Of a DNA stretch of 64,000 nt, positions 55,509 through 64,000 are shown in pieces; positions within the stretch are counted from its first letter, which is position 1, and the number at the start of each line of letters is the position of its first letter. The notes beneath the pieces are model-generated. The model did not search any database. It was not told the origin of the DNA and saw only the letters and a list, made by a program, of their open reading frames with translations. Source of the DNA: Psychroserpens damuponensis. GTDB lineage: Bacteria > Bacteroidota > Bacteroidia > Flavobacteriales > Flavobacteriaceae. The DNA lies in NCBI RefSeq assembly GCF_000826655.1, contig NZ_JXJO01000024.1:186001-250000 (forward strand). Direction: 5' to 3'. The translations under genes were made by a program, and so were the position numbers.

Positions 55509-57397
55509 TTAAAAAATTACTGCAAGACATATCAAATAAATATGCCTCTAAATGGCTAGTAATGCTTTTTGATTTAGGTATCATAGCATTTACATTTATT
55601 GTTGCCTATGTCATACGCTTTAATTTTATTTTTGACTTCGATTGGGTTGTGATGTTAAAACAAATTCCGTTTGTGTTTTTGGCAGGACTCATTAGCTTTG
55701 TTGTCGTTGGATCGTATAAAGGTGTGGTGCGATTTACAGGTTTTAAAGATGTTATTAACATCATTATTGGTGTAAACATTTTAGCAACCATTTTAATTAT
55801 ATCTACTTTTTTTAGTAGACAATTGAACTATGAGAGTATTTTTAATATTTCGGGTTCTATTATCTATATACATCTACTACTCAATATTCTTTTTCTCGTT
55901 GGTTCTAAACTTTTTATAAAATCTGTTTATAACAAATTGATGCAAGATTTTAAAACTCAAAAACGAGTTTTGATATTTGGAGCAGGAAATGCTGGTATGA
56001 TTACCTATGACGCAATTTCTAATGACCCTAATAATAGCCATGAGATTATTGGTTTTATAGATGATAACGAACGTAAAATCGGTAAGAAAATAAACACTTT
56101 GAAAGTGTATAGTTTAGAAAACATTACCTCTGAGTTTATTGAAAAACATGGCATAGAAGAAGTAATCATATCGGTTCAAAACATAGAATCCTCTAGACTT
56201 TTACAAATATCGAGTCAACTGTTTGAACATGGCCTAAAAGTAAAAATTGTACCTCCTATTCAACATTGGATTGATGGAGACTTAAGTGTTGGCCAAATTA
56301 AAGAAGTTAATATTGAAGATTTATTAGGTAGAGATCCAATATCTATTACTAATCCGGCACTTTTAGATGAATATAACAATCAAATCATATTAATTACTGG
56401 TGCTGCAGGTTCGATTGGTAGTGAAATTGCTAGAAAAACTACAAATTATAATTACAAAAAATTAATACTTGTTGATACCGCAGAGTCTCCACTTTACGAG
56501 TTACAACAAGAATTTGTACAAAAAGGAATTAAAAATTTCACAGCTATAGTCTCAGATGTAAGAGATTTTAGACGCATGGAAAAACTCTTTGAACAGTATA
56601 AACCTAATATGGTTTTTCATGCTGCTGCTTATAAGCATGTACCTTTAATGGAAAACAACCCTTATGAAGCAGTTAGTGTAAATATTGGTGGCACACGCCA
56701 TATGGCTAGTCTTTCAGTAAAACATGGTGTCAATAAATTTGTACTAATTTCTACAGATAAAGCCGTAAATCCAACCAATGTGATGGGTGCAACAAAGCGT
56801 ATTGCTGAGCTCTACGTCAATTGCTTACAAGGAAAAGGTAAAACTAAATTTATTACAACGCGCTTCGGAAATGTGCTAGGTTCAAATGGATCTGTCATTC
56901 CATTATTTAAAAAGCAAATAGACCAAGGTGGACCGCTAACGGTTACTCATAAAGATATTACTCGTTATTTCATGACCATTTCTGAAGCATGTCAACTTGT
57001 TTTAGAAGCAGCTACAATGGGTAATGGTGGCGAAATATTTGTTTTTGATATGGGTGAATCTGTAAAAATCCATGACTTAGCAAAAAATATGATCATACTA
57101 TCTGGACTTAGATATCCAGAAGATATTGATATCAAAATCACAGGATTAAGACCTGGAGAAAAAATATATGAAGAGTTACTAGCAGACGGTGAAAATACGA
57201 GACCTACGTATCATGAAAAAATTATGATTGCTAGAACTAAAAAAATTGATGCGCTAAGTATTAATGAAAAAATATCTAATTTGTGTACAGTTAATTTAAA
57301 ATCACAAAACTTAGAAATTGTAGCATTAATCAAAGAAATCATCCCAGAATATATTTCTAATAACTCAAAGTATGAAGTATTAGATTCAAAAAAATAA
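55505..57397 (+). CDS. PglF-like nucleotide-sugar 4,6-dehydratase (membrane-anchored)
   Basis: This 630-residue protein has four N-terminal membrane segments (about residues 15-140), a CoA-binding-like Rossmann domain with VLIFGAGNAGMI, and a C-terminal extended SDR domain with ILITGAAGSIGSEIA (about 297-311), AAYKHVPLME and STDKAVNPTNVMGATKR, in which Met replaces the usual Tyr as in the PglF/WbpM/CapD group. It should make UDP-4-keto-6-deoxy sugar from UDP-GlcNAc, feeding the upstream aminotransferase. The acetyltransferase step (PglD) is not seen in this window. It overlaps the aminotransferase gene by 4 bases; the Wza-like gene follows by 22 bases. Confidence 0.93.
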   Translation: MIKKLLQDISNKYASKWLVMLFDLGIIAFTFIVAYVIRFNFIFDFDWVVMLKQIPFVFLAGLISFVVVGSYKGVVRFTGFKDVINIIIGVNILATILIISTFFSRQLNYESIFNISGSIIYIHLLLNILFLVGSKLFIKSVYNKLMQDFKTQKRVLIFGAGNAGMITYDAISNDPNNSHEIIGFIDDNERKIGKKINTLKVYSLENITSEFIEKHGIEEVIISVQNIESSRLLQISSQLFEHGLKVKIVPPIQHWIDGDLSVGQIKEVNIEDLLGRDPISITNPALLDEYNNQIILITGAAGSIGSEIARKTTNYNYKKLILVDTAESPLYELQQEFVQKGIKNFTAIVSDVRDFRRMEKLFEQYKPNMVFHAAAYKHVPLMENNPYEAVSVNIGGTRHMASLSVKHGVNKFVLISTDKAVNPTNVMGATKRIAELYVNCLQGKGKTKFITTRFGNVLGSNGSVIPLFKKQIDQGGPLTVTHKDITRYFMTISEACQLVLEAATMGNGGEIFVFDMGESVKIHDLAKNMIILSGLRYPEDIDIKITGLRPGEKIYEELLADGENTRPTYHEKIMIARTKKIDALSINEKISNLCTVNLKSQNLEIVALIKEIIPEYISNNSKYEVLDSKK

Positions 57398-57419
57398 GCA
57401 AAACCAAATCAAACTATTT

Positions 57420-58226
57420 ATGATTCGTCAACAATTAAAACTTATTTCAAAATCACTCCTTATTCTATCATGTATAGTAATAATGTCATCATGTGGTAGT
57501 AGAAAAGATATTATTTATTTTCAAGATGAACCTATTACAGATCAAAGTTTAAGCGAATTAGATAATAATTATGAAATACGTTATAAACCTAATGACATAT
57601 TAACAATTGACGTGTCTTCACAAAATACTGAATCGGTTCTTCCTTTTAATTTACCTGCTGTTGCATATAACAATACAAATGCAGGAGCTACTGAACAAAC
57701 TACTGTTTTAAGACAAACGTATTTATTAGATCCTCAAGGTAATATAGAATTTCCTACACTTGGAACCATTAAATTGGGCGGACTTACAAGAACCGAAGCA
57801 ACTGAAATGTTTAAAGAGAAAATTGGCGAATATGTTAATGAATTCATTGTTAACATTAGACTTATCAATTTTACAATTACAGTAAGTGGTGAAGTAAAAA
57901 ACCCTGGAAACTTTACGGTTCAAGGCGAACGTATTTCACTCATCCAAGCTTTAGGATTGGCAGGAGATTTAACCATCTATGGAAAAAGAGATAATATTTT
58001 CCTAATTCGAGAAATAGACGGTAAAAAAAAATATGCTAAATATGATTTAACGTCTATCAATGTCGTTAACTCACCTGTATATTATTTGTCGCAAAATGAT
58101 ATCATATATGTTGAACCTAACAACTCTAAAGTGAGAACATCAACGTACAACCCTAATACTGGAGTATTAATTTCTGCAGTATCATTATTGGCGACAATTG
58201 CAGCTATCTTTATAACAAGAAACTAA
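57420..58226 (+). CDS. Wza-like polysaccharide export lipoprotein
   Basis: This 268-residue protein has a lipoprotein signal (lipobox MSSC, Cys about residue 25) followed by the polysaccharide export domain (YRYKPNDILTIDVSSQ-like start with YLLDPQGNIEFPTLG) and a SLBB-type beta-grasp domain with ITVSGEVKNPGNFTV. A C-terminal helix (ISAVSLLATIAAIFI) fits the single transmembrane alpha-helix of Wza-type barrels. It forms the outer-membrane export channel with the Wzc-like kinase encoded 18 bases downstream. Confidence 0.9.
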   Translation: MIRQQLKLISKSLLILSCIVIMSSCGSRKDIIYFQDEPITDQSLSELDNNYEIRYKPNDILTIDVSSQNTESVLPFNLPAVAYNNTNAGATEQTTVLRQTYLLDPQGNIEFPTLGTIKLGGLTRTEATEMFKEKIGEYVNEFIVNIRLINFTITVSGEVKNPGNFTVQGERISLIQALGLAGDLTIYGKRDNIFLIREIDGKKKYAKYDLTSINVVNSPVYYLSQNDIIYVEPNNSKVRTSTYNPNTGVLISAVSLLATIAAIFITRN

Positions 58227-58244
58227 TAAAGTTTAAAACATACC

Positions 58245-60608
58245 ATGTCTCAAAATCTATTAAAAACCAAAGATTCGTTCTTACATATTATTGAGCTATA
58301 CTTATCAAAATGGAAAATTCTTATAGTTTGCTTATTTATTGCCTTAGCTATTGCATTTGTAAAAATAAGATATAGCACTAATATATATCAGGCTACTGCA
58401 ACTATCAAACTAAAAGAGGATGAAAATTCTAGAAGTCTCTCTGAAATTTCCGCACTTCAAGGTGCAGGATTAGGTGCATTACCAAATGTATTAGACGAAA
58501 TAGAGATTATCAAATCAAGATCTATTATCACAGAAGTCGTAAAAGATCTCAATTTAAATACAAGATTTTATGTTACCGGAAAGGTGAAAAAAGTGGAAGT
58601 TTATTCCAATCCACCAGTTAGCATTAATTTTTTTACAAGTGATTCTATTGTTGAAAACATTAGTAAATCATTTTATATAAAAATTATATCTGCACAAAAA
58701 TATGAGCTTTCAAATGTCAATACTAATGATTTGTTTGAGTTTGACGATGGTGGCACAAAAACATATAGTTTTGGTGAAAAAGTAAATACATCGTATGGAG
58801 AATTTGTTATCATACCAAATATAGGTGCTTACGGTTCTAGTCCAGGTTCATTTATTGAAATAAGTATGAGACCTGTGCACAGTATTGTAGAATCTTACCT
58901 TCAAGCCATACAAGTTAGTACTTCTGAAAAGTCAAATGTCATTAAATTATCGCTCAATGAGAGTATAAAAGAGAAAGCTCGACTTATTCTTAATAAGGTC
59001 ATTGAAAAATATAATGAAGACGTTATCAATGATAAAGAAAAAATTGTTCAAGTCACTTCAGACTTTATAACCAACCGATTAAATGTTGTTTCAAATGAAT
59101 TAGAACAGGTTGATTTCACAGCAGAAAATCTTCAGCAAAACAATAGGCTTACTGCATTAGGATCACAATCCAACATCTTTTTAGAAAGTGAGCGCGAAAT
59201 TGGTAATAGAATCAACCAAACCAGCAATCAATTACAGATGGCTGAGTTTATGAGTAATGAAATTAATAATGATAACAGAGACTCAGATTTTTTACCAGCA
59301 GATATAGGCATTACCGATGCTAATGTTGCACAAATAACAAATAACTATAACGAATTGGTTTCTAGACGAAACCAAGTTTTAAAAAACTCTAGCGATAAAA
59401 ACCCAACAGTACTTAAGTTAAATAGCCAGATTGATGCATTAAAAGGTAATCTAAATCAAAGTATAGAAAATATTATATCAACAAATAAAATTACACTTAA
59501 TAATCTCAATAGAGAAAATTCTAGAATTCGAGGTCAAATATATGCTGCTCCTACTAAAGAAAGGCAGTTTAGAAACATAGAGCGTCAACAAGGTATAAAA
59601 GAATCTCTTTATCTGTATTTATTACAAAAGCGTGAGGAGACTGCCATCACATTAGGGATGTCAACTGCCAATGCTAAAGTTATAGACCTTGCTTACGCTA
59701 GTGATAGCCCTATTGCTCCAAACAAAAGAATTATTTATCTAGCCTCTATGCTTATAGGGCTTTTTATTCCAGTAGCATTAATATACGCTCTAGATTTAAT
59801 AGATAATAAAGTACATACTAAAGAAGATGTAAGACGTCTAATTAAAGCACCTTTTATTGGAGACATCCCAAAAGGAGAAGGAAAATTACCTGTAGTCAAT
59901 AAAGTAGACTATTCTCCAAAAGCAGAAGCATTTAGAATCATTAGAACAAATATTGATTTTATGCTTCAAAATAATAGCAATTCGTGTAAAGTCATTTTTG
60001 TAACATCAACAACTGCACAAGAAGGAAAATCGCACACAACTACAAATCTTGCAAGTTCATTTTCATTTTCAGAAAAAAAGGTACTACTTGTAGAAACAGA
60101 TATTCGTGTACCTCGAGTTAATGATTATTTAAAAATAACAGCTAAAAAAGGAATAACAGATTTCATTTCAGATAAAACCCTGACTATAAAAGACGTTATA
60201 GTGTCTATACCTGATAATCCATTCCTAGATGTCATTCCATCTGGAACGATACCTCCAAATCCTGCAGAATTACTCATGAGTGATCGTGTGAATTATCTTT
60301 TTGAAAATGTCAAAAAAGATTATGATTATATCGTTGTTGATACAGCCGCTGTTGGTTTAGTTACTGATACACTTTTAATAAGTGATCATGCCGATATTTT
60401 TATATATGTAGTAAGCGCAAATAATATTGATAAACGTCAATTACACATTGCTCAAACCATGTATGAGGAAAAACGCTTACCAAATATGGTCACGCTATTA
60501 AATGGAAGCATTAAAAAGAAAGGCTACGGTTACGGTTACGGAAACAATCCTACCCGAAATAAAAAATGGTACACTAGATTGAAAATGTTTGGTAATTTAT
60601 TCAAATAA
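58245..60608 (+). CDS. Wzc-like chain-length regulator and tyrosine kinase
   Basis: This 787-residue inner-membrane protein has a Wzz-type domain (about 10-450) with two membrane segments (ILIVCLFIALAIAFV and IIYLASMLIGLFIPVALIYA), a coiled-coil region with repeated Asn and Gln between them, and a C-terminal BY-kinase domain. The kinase has FVTSTTAQEGKSHTTTN (P-loop lysine and serine conserved), the A' motif VLLVETDIRVPR (the second Asp conserved) and a Walker B YIVVDTAAVGL. The C terminus carries the tyrosine cluster GYGYGYG typical of autophosphorylated tails. It controls polymer length and export together with the Wza-like protein. A bidirectional terminator follows. Confidence 0.92.
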   Translation: MSQNLLKTKDSFLHIIELYLSKWKILIVCLFIALAIAFVKIRYSTNIYQATATIKLKEDENSRSLSEISALQGAGLGALPNVLDEIEIIKSRSIITEVVKDLNLNTRFYVTGKVKKVEVYSNPPVSINFFTSDSIVENISKSFYIKIISAQKYELSNVNTNDLFEFDDGGTKTYSFGEKVNTSYGEFVIIPNIGAYGSSPGSFIEISMRPVHSIVESYLQAIQVSTSEKSNVIKLSLNESIKEKARLILNKVIEKYNEDVINDKEKIVQVTSDFITNRLNVVSNELEQVDFTAENLQQNNRLTALGSQSNIFLESEREIGNRINQTSNQLQMAEFMSNEINNDNRDSDFLPADIGITDANVAQITNNYNELVSRRNQVLKNSSDKNPTVLKLNSQIDALKGNLNQSIENIISTNKITLNNLNRENSRIRGQIYAAPTKERQFRNIERQQGIKESLYLYLLQKREETAITLGMSTANAKVIDLAYASDSPIAPNKRIIYLASMLIGLFIPVALIYALDLIDNKVHTKEDVRRLIKAPFIGDIPKGEGKLPVVNKVDYSPKAEAFRIIRTNIDFMLQNNSNSCKVIFVTSTTAQEGKSHTTTNLASSFSFSEKKVLLVETDIRVPRVNDYLKITAKKGITDFISDKTLTIKDVIVSIPDNPFLDVIPSGTIPPNPAELLMSDRVNYLFENVKKDYDYIVVDTAAVGLVTDTLLISDHADIFIYVVSANNIDKRQLHIAQTMYEEKRLPNMVTLLNGSIKKKGYGYGYGNNPTRNKKWYTRLKMFGNLFK

Positions 60609-60622
60609 TTACGCTAAACGTA

Positions 60623-60659
60623 AAAAAAAATCCGCAACGTAAATTTGCGGATTTTTTTT
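60623..60659. terminator. Bidirectional terminator between the Wzc-like and proline dehydrogenase genes
   Basis: A perfect 15-base inverted repeat (60623-60637 and 60645-60659; core TCCGCAA and TTGCGGA) with a 7-base loop has runs of A on the left and T on the right. It serves both the plus-strand kinase gene and the minus-strand gene whose stop is at 60658. Confidence 0.85.
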
Positions 60660-61833
60660 ATTTCAATTTTCTACGTTTCTTTTCAGCTTTCAGTAAATTC
60701 AATTCTCTACTCGTTTGCCCAGCTACAGATGTGTTTTCTTCGGCACGTCTAATTAAGTAAGGCATAACATCTTTTACAGGTCCAAAAGGTACATATTTCG
60801 CAACGTTGTAACCTTGAGCTGCCAAATTATAACTGATATGATCACTCATGCCATAAAGTTGTCCAAACCAAACATTATTATCAGTTTTTTCAATACCTTT
60901 CTCTTCCATCATTCGCATTGCGAGATAACAACTTTGTTCATTATGTGTACCTATAAAAAGAGAAATATCATTTAAATGATTTAAAATATAGCTCATACAG
61001 GTATCAAAATTCTCATCTGTAGCCAATTTACTTTCACAAATTGGAGACTCATAACCTTTTTCTTCTGCTCTATTTCGTTCTTTTTCCATATAAGCGCCAC
61101 GCACAATTTTAAAACCAACTTTAAAATTTTCTGCTTTTGCACGTTCATGAATTGCCTTTAAATAAGTTAAGCGATCCCAACGGTAAGTTTGTAAGGTATT
61201 ATAAACTATTGGTTTCGTGGTATTATACTTTCGCATTAGTGTTTCACATAAATCATCTGCCGCATCTTGCATCCAGCTTTCTTCACCATCAATTAATACT
61301 TCAACATCTTTCTCTTTAGCAAGAGAACAAACGGCTTCAAAACGCGCAATAACTCTATCCCATTCCTGTTGTTCTTCAGCAGTAAAAACACCACCTTCAC
61401 CTAGTTTTTGATATAAATAAAAGCGCCCAAAACCAGTAGGCTTAAACACTACTATTGGCATAGCCTCCTTTTCGTCGGCAAACCTAATAATTTTTAATAT
61501 TTTATCTCTACACTCATCAAAAGCCAAATCAGTGTCCTTCCCCTCTACCGAATAATCCAGTACAGCACTCACGCCTTTAGTAAACATATTGTCAATCACT
61601 GGGACGCAATCTTCTTCATTTACACCTCCACAAAAGTGATCAAAAACGGTAGAGCGAATTAAACCTTCTACAGGTAATTTTGCTTTAAGAGCAAAGTTTG
61701 TAGCCGCAGTCCCAATACGAACCATAGGCTCATATGAAATCATCTTAAACAAAAAATAAGCGCGCTCTAATTGAGCATCATTTTTGAGAGCAAAAGCAAC
61801 TTCTGTATTATCAAAAAGTGTAGTTGTATTCAT
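60658..61833 (-). CDS. Proline dehydrogenase (single-domain)
   Basis: This 391-residue protein is a PRODH-fold flavoenzyme that oxidises proline to pyrroline-5-carboxylate. The TIM-barrel strands are visible: AVLDYSVEGKD, VFKPTGFGR, LIDGEESWMQ, FKIVRGAYME (about 224-233), FIGTHNE and FGQLYGMSDH, ending in the substrate-binding YLIRRAEENTSVAGQ. There is no P5C dehydrogenase domain, so it is a stand-alone form as in other flavobacteria. A TAnnTTTG element lies 18 bases upstream. It shares a terminator with the Wzc-like gene and is divergent from aroB. Confidence 0.92.
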   Translation of the reverse strand: MNTTTLFDNTEVAFALKNDAQLERAYFLFKMISYEPMVRIGTAATNFALKAKLPVEGLIRSTVFDHFCGGVNEEDCVPVIDNMFTKGVSAVLDYSVEGKDTDLAFDECRDKILKIIRFADEKEAMPIVVFKPTGFGRFYLYQKLGEGGVFTAEEQQEWDRVIARFEAVCSLAKEKDVEVLIDGEESWMQDAADDLCETLMRKYNTTKPIVYNTLQTYRWDRLTYLKAIHERAKAENFKVGFKIVRGAYMEKERNRAEEKGYESPICESKLATDENFDTCMSYILNHLNDISLFIGTHNEQSCYLAMRMMEEKGIEKTDNNVWFGQLYGMSDHISYNLAAQGYNVAKYVPFGPVKDVMPYLIRRAEENTSVAGQTSRELNLLKAEKKRRKLK

Positions 61834-61850
61834 ATGTTAAAAATATGTAA

Positions 61851-61858
61851 CAAAAATA
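61851..61858 (-). promoter_or_regulatory. -7 promoter element for proline dehydrogenase
   Basis: The minus strand reads TATTTTTG, an exact TAnnTTTG match, 17 bases before the ATG at 61833. A start site at the usual distance would leave a leader of about 10 bases. Confidence 0.55.
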
Positions 61859-61903
61859 ATTATTCATTAGGTAATATGTTATTAAAAGTTGCTAATTTTC
61901 GGC

Positions 61904-62977
61904 ATGAATTCTATTGAAACAAAAACATACAAAGTTCATTTTAATGCAAACGCATATTTAGAGCTTAATAATTACATAGATAACAACCATTTTTCTAAAA
62001 TTTTTATTTTAGTTGATACTAATACACATGAGTATTGTTTAGCAAAATTCATGGCACAATTAGAAACTAAACTAACTATAGAAGTTATAGAAATTGAAGC
62101 TGGAGAACATCATAAAACCATAGATACTTGTGTAGGTGTTTGGCAAACACTATCAGATCTAGGTGCAGATCGTAAAAGTCTCATGCTCAATCTTGGTGGT
62201 GGAGTGGTTACAGATCTTGGAGGCTTTGTGGCTTGTACCTTCAAAAGAGGTATCAAATATATTAATATCCCAACCTCATTATTAGCCATGGTTGATGCTT
62301 CTGTTGGTGGTAAAACTGGTGTAGACCTTGGTGCTCTTAAAAACCAAGTTGGTGTTATAAGCTCTGGAGATATGGTGATTATAGACACCTCCTACTTAGA
62401 TACGCTTCCTCAAAATCAAATGAAATCTGGTTTAGCCGAAATGTTAAAACACGGTCTCATCGTCGATAAAACCTATTTTGATAAGCTTACAGATTTATCA
62501 AAACTCACGCTTAATGATTTAGACCAACTAATTCATGACTCTGTAGAAATTAAAAAAACCATAGTTACCAAAGATCCCTTAGAACTAAACGAACGCAAGC
62601 ACCTTAATTTTGGTCATACTTTAGGTCATGCCATCGAATCTTATTTTTTGAGCCATCCTGAAAAAGATGAATTATTGCATGGCGAAGCTATTGCTATTGG
62701 TATGATTCTAGAATCTTTTGTTTCTGCGGAAATTTTAAAACTCCCAAAACCCGACTTAGACTACATTACTAAAGCTTTAAACAACATATACAAACCTATA
62801 ATGATAGAGCCTTCAGATTATGACACTATTATTGATCTTTTAAAATACGATAAGAAAAACGAACATGGTAATATTAATTTTGTGTTGTTAGATGCCATCG
62901 GATTACCTAAAATAGACTGTTTGGTTGACAATGATTTAATAATTAAAAGTTTTGAGTATTATAGAGATTCGTTTTAA
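61904..62977 (+). CDS. aroB: 3-dehydroquinate synthase
   Basis: This 357-residue protein has the NAD-binding GGGVVTDLGGFVA motif (about residues 96-108), INIPTSLLAMVDASVGGKTG, KSGLAEMLKHGLI and the metal-binding HLNFGHTLGHAIE. It performs the second step of the shikimate pathway, closing DAHP to 3-dehydroquinate in the cytoplasm. The frame is open to an ATG at 61889, but the ATG at 61904 (MNSIETKTY) matches the normal N terminus. A near-consensus -7 element (TAATTTTC, 61893-61900) ends 3 bases upstream and overlaps the longer start, supporting the later ATG. It faces away from proline dehydrogenase. Confidence 0.93.
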   Translation: MNSIETKTYKVHFNANAYLELNNYIDNNHFSKIFILVDTNTHEYCLAKFMAQLETKLTIEVIEIEAGEHHKTIDTCVGVWQTLSDLGADRKSLMLNLGGGVVTDLGGFVACTFKRGIKYINIPTSLLAMVDASVGGKTGVDLGALKNQVGVISSGDMVIIDTSYLDTLPQNQMKSGLAEMLKHGLIVDKTYFDKLTDLSKLTLNDLDQLIHDSVEIKKTIVTKDPLELNERKHLNFGHTLGHAIESYFLSHPEKDELLHGEAIAIGMILESFVSAEILKLPKPDLDYITKALNNIYKPIMIEPSDYDTIIDLLKYDKKNEHGNINFVLLDAIGLPKIDCLVDNDLIIKSFEYYRDSF

Positions 62978-63159
62978 GGCTTCAAGGAGTTCTTAATTTC
63001 TAATGCTTTCTTAGAATATAGCATGCGTTCTAGTGGTCTCTTTGTGTTAAATATAAAAATCTATAAGTAAATTATAGCCTATCATTTAAACTGAAACTAA
63101 AATGATACGCCTTGAGCGTATTACCTTATAAAACTAATACTATTTAAAACGTTTAAAAT

Positions 63160-63543
63160 ATGGCTACATTTACATTTGACCATTTAGCACTATCAGTTAA
63201 AGATGTTAACGAATCTGTTGCATTTTATCAGAACGTTTTACAACTAAAAGAAATTAAAAATACCGCCTCTTCCTCTAAAACCAGATGGTTGTCCTTAAAC
63301 GAGAATAAACAACTTCATTTAATTCCGCGTCCAGATGCAGAAATAAAAACAAATAAAGCTGTACATTTTGCTTTAGCAACAACTAATATTCAGGCATTTA
63401 TTAAACACTTAAAGCATTTAAATATTGAATATAGTGATTGGCGAGATACACCAAACAAAAACTATGTAAGAGACGACGGTATTTTACAAGTTTATTTTCA
63501 AGACCCAAATGGGTATTGGATTGAGGTTAATAATTTATCTTAA
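63160..63543 (+). CDS. VOC-family (glyoxalase-like) protein
   Basis: This 127-residue protein is a single VOC domain: FTFDHLALSVKDVNESVAFYQNVL at the N terminus (first metal-site histidine in HLAL), LSLNENKQLHLIPRPD, VHFALATTNIQAFI and the closing VYFQDPNGYWIEVNN. VOC proteins act on small metabolites such as glutathione adducts, catechols or antibiotics, and the substrate cannot be deduced here. It is 182 bases downstream of aroB and likely to be expressed separately. Confidence 0.88.
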   Translation: MATFTFDHLALSVKDVNESVAFYQNVLQLKEIKNTASSSKTRWLSLNENKQLHLIPRPDAEIKTNKAVHFALATTNIQAFIKHLKHLNIEYSDWRDTPNKNYVRDDGILQVYFQDPNGYWIEVNNLS

Positions 63544-63585
63544 ATAGCCGTAAACAATAACTAGTATGACAATACATTAAAAACC

Positions 63586-63999
63586 TCAAGGAAGATGCTT
63601 TTTAATAAATTTAATGATATCATTTATAACTTCATCAATTAACTCTTGCTCTACACTAAAAGGTTGACCGTTTGCATATCTTGCCGGTTTTGAATTCCCA
63701 TCAGGACTACAATGATCAACATCAATTGATCTTCGCCATACATCTGCATGATTAATCCATTCTGACCTATCTACTTTACTTGGTGCATCAAACCATACAT
63801 TCCAAGCTAAAATATTCCCTTTTTGCAACATATTACCCGAAGCTATATTAAAAGCTTTCATTACCAAGTTATTAAACTCGGCTACAATTGGATGATCTGC
63901 AACATCAATATCTCCAATTTCAACCTCTACATTCGCATGGTTCCAAGCTTCGGGATGCAATGTAAAATGCGGTAATTCACTGTTCATAAATAAACCATC
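63586..63999 (-). CDS. Unknown protein, C-terminal part (cut by window edge)
   Basis: The frame is open from the right edge to a stop at 63586. An ATG at 63987 is only four codons from the edge and the frame continues upstream without a stop, so the start probably lies outside. The visible part of about 137 residues includes DHPIVAEFNNLV, NILAWNVWFDAPSKVD, WRRSIDVDHCSPDG and a helical IDEVINDIIKFIKKHLP end. I do not recognise the family, and no catalytic motif can be named. Confidence 0.6.
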   Translation of the reverse strand, partial: DGLFMNSELPHFTLHPEAWNHANVEVEIGDIDVADHPIVAEFNNLVMKAFNIASGNMLQKGNILAWNVWFDAPSKVDRSEWINHADVWRRSIDVDHCSPDGNSKPARYANGQPFSVEQELIDEVINDIIKFIKKHLP

Positions 64000-64000
64000 T

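Noticed and set aside
17592-60608. Insertion sequences or transposase remnants as the source of the NRPS block
   Set aside because: No transposase motifs, terminal inverted repeats or integrase genes were found in the region or at the NRPS borders.

Overview
The window looks like chromosome of a marine member of the Flavobacteriaceae (Bacteroidota). The DNA is AT-rich, several genes are preceded by the Bacteroidota -7 promoter motif TAnnTTTG, two very large secreted proteins end in type IX secretion (T9SS) sorting domains, and the left end carries a flavobacterial-type gene set (HD phosphohydrolase, porX, tsaE, alanine dehydrogenase). No plasmid, phage, insertion sequence, CRISPR array or RNA gene was recognised.

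Region 1 (1-7 kb) is housekeeping: a partial HD phosphohydrolase, the T9SS regulator porX, tsaE, a 47-residue predicted exported peptide overlapping a four-helix membrane protein, an XRE-like regulator, two more members of the same small membrane family on the other strand, alanine dehydrogenase and a small anchored protein. Region 2 (7-17.3 kb) holds two minus-strand giant secreted proteins. Each has a pectate-lyase-like beta-helix head; one carries five MAM-like repeats, the other seventeen Ig/PKD-like repeats arranged in a three-type higher-order pattern. Both end in T9SS sorting tails.

Region 3 (17.6-39.2 kb) is a large surface-polysaccharide locus: glycosyltransferases of families 2 and 4, a Wzx-type flippase, a Wzy-type polymerase, two AsnB-type amidotransferases, a PglC-like phosphoglycosyl transferase, an ATP-grasp ligase, a FemAB-like transferase, a NodB-type deacetylase, a CPBP-like membrane protein and a methyltransferase. 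A methyltransferase pseudogene (one frameshift, two internal stops), not included among intact genes, lies at 18.7-19.5 kb.

Region 4 (39.4-54.2 kb) is the most striking part: a two-protein NRPS/PKS line plus its own phosphopantetheinyl transferase, set inside the polysaccharide locus. Protein 1 is A-PCP-KS-AT-ACP-aminotransferase and protein 2 is C-A-PCP-C-A-PCP-TE. Hand-read specificity codes suggest a proline-like starter, threonine, and an unassigned (glycine-like) third residue. The PKS step has no ketoreductase and feeds straight into the aminotransferase, so a beta-amino acyl unit is expected.

Region 5 (54.4-60.6 kb) returns to polysaccharide functions: a PglE-like aminotransferase, a PglF-like dehydratase, a Wza-like export lipoprotein and a Wzc-like chain-length kinase. 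With the flippase, polymerase and phosphoglycosyl transferase of region 3, these complete a Wzx/Wzy-type pathway that the NRPS/PKS block interrupts. Region 6 (60.6-64 kb) is housekeeping again: proline dehydrogenase, aroB, a VOC protein and a partial unknown gene at the right edge.
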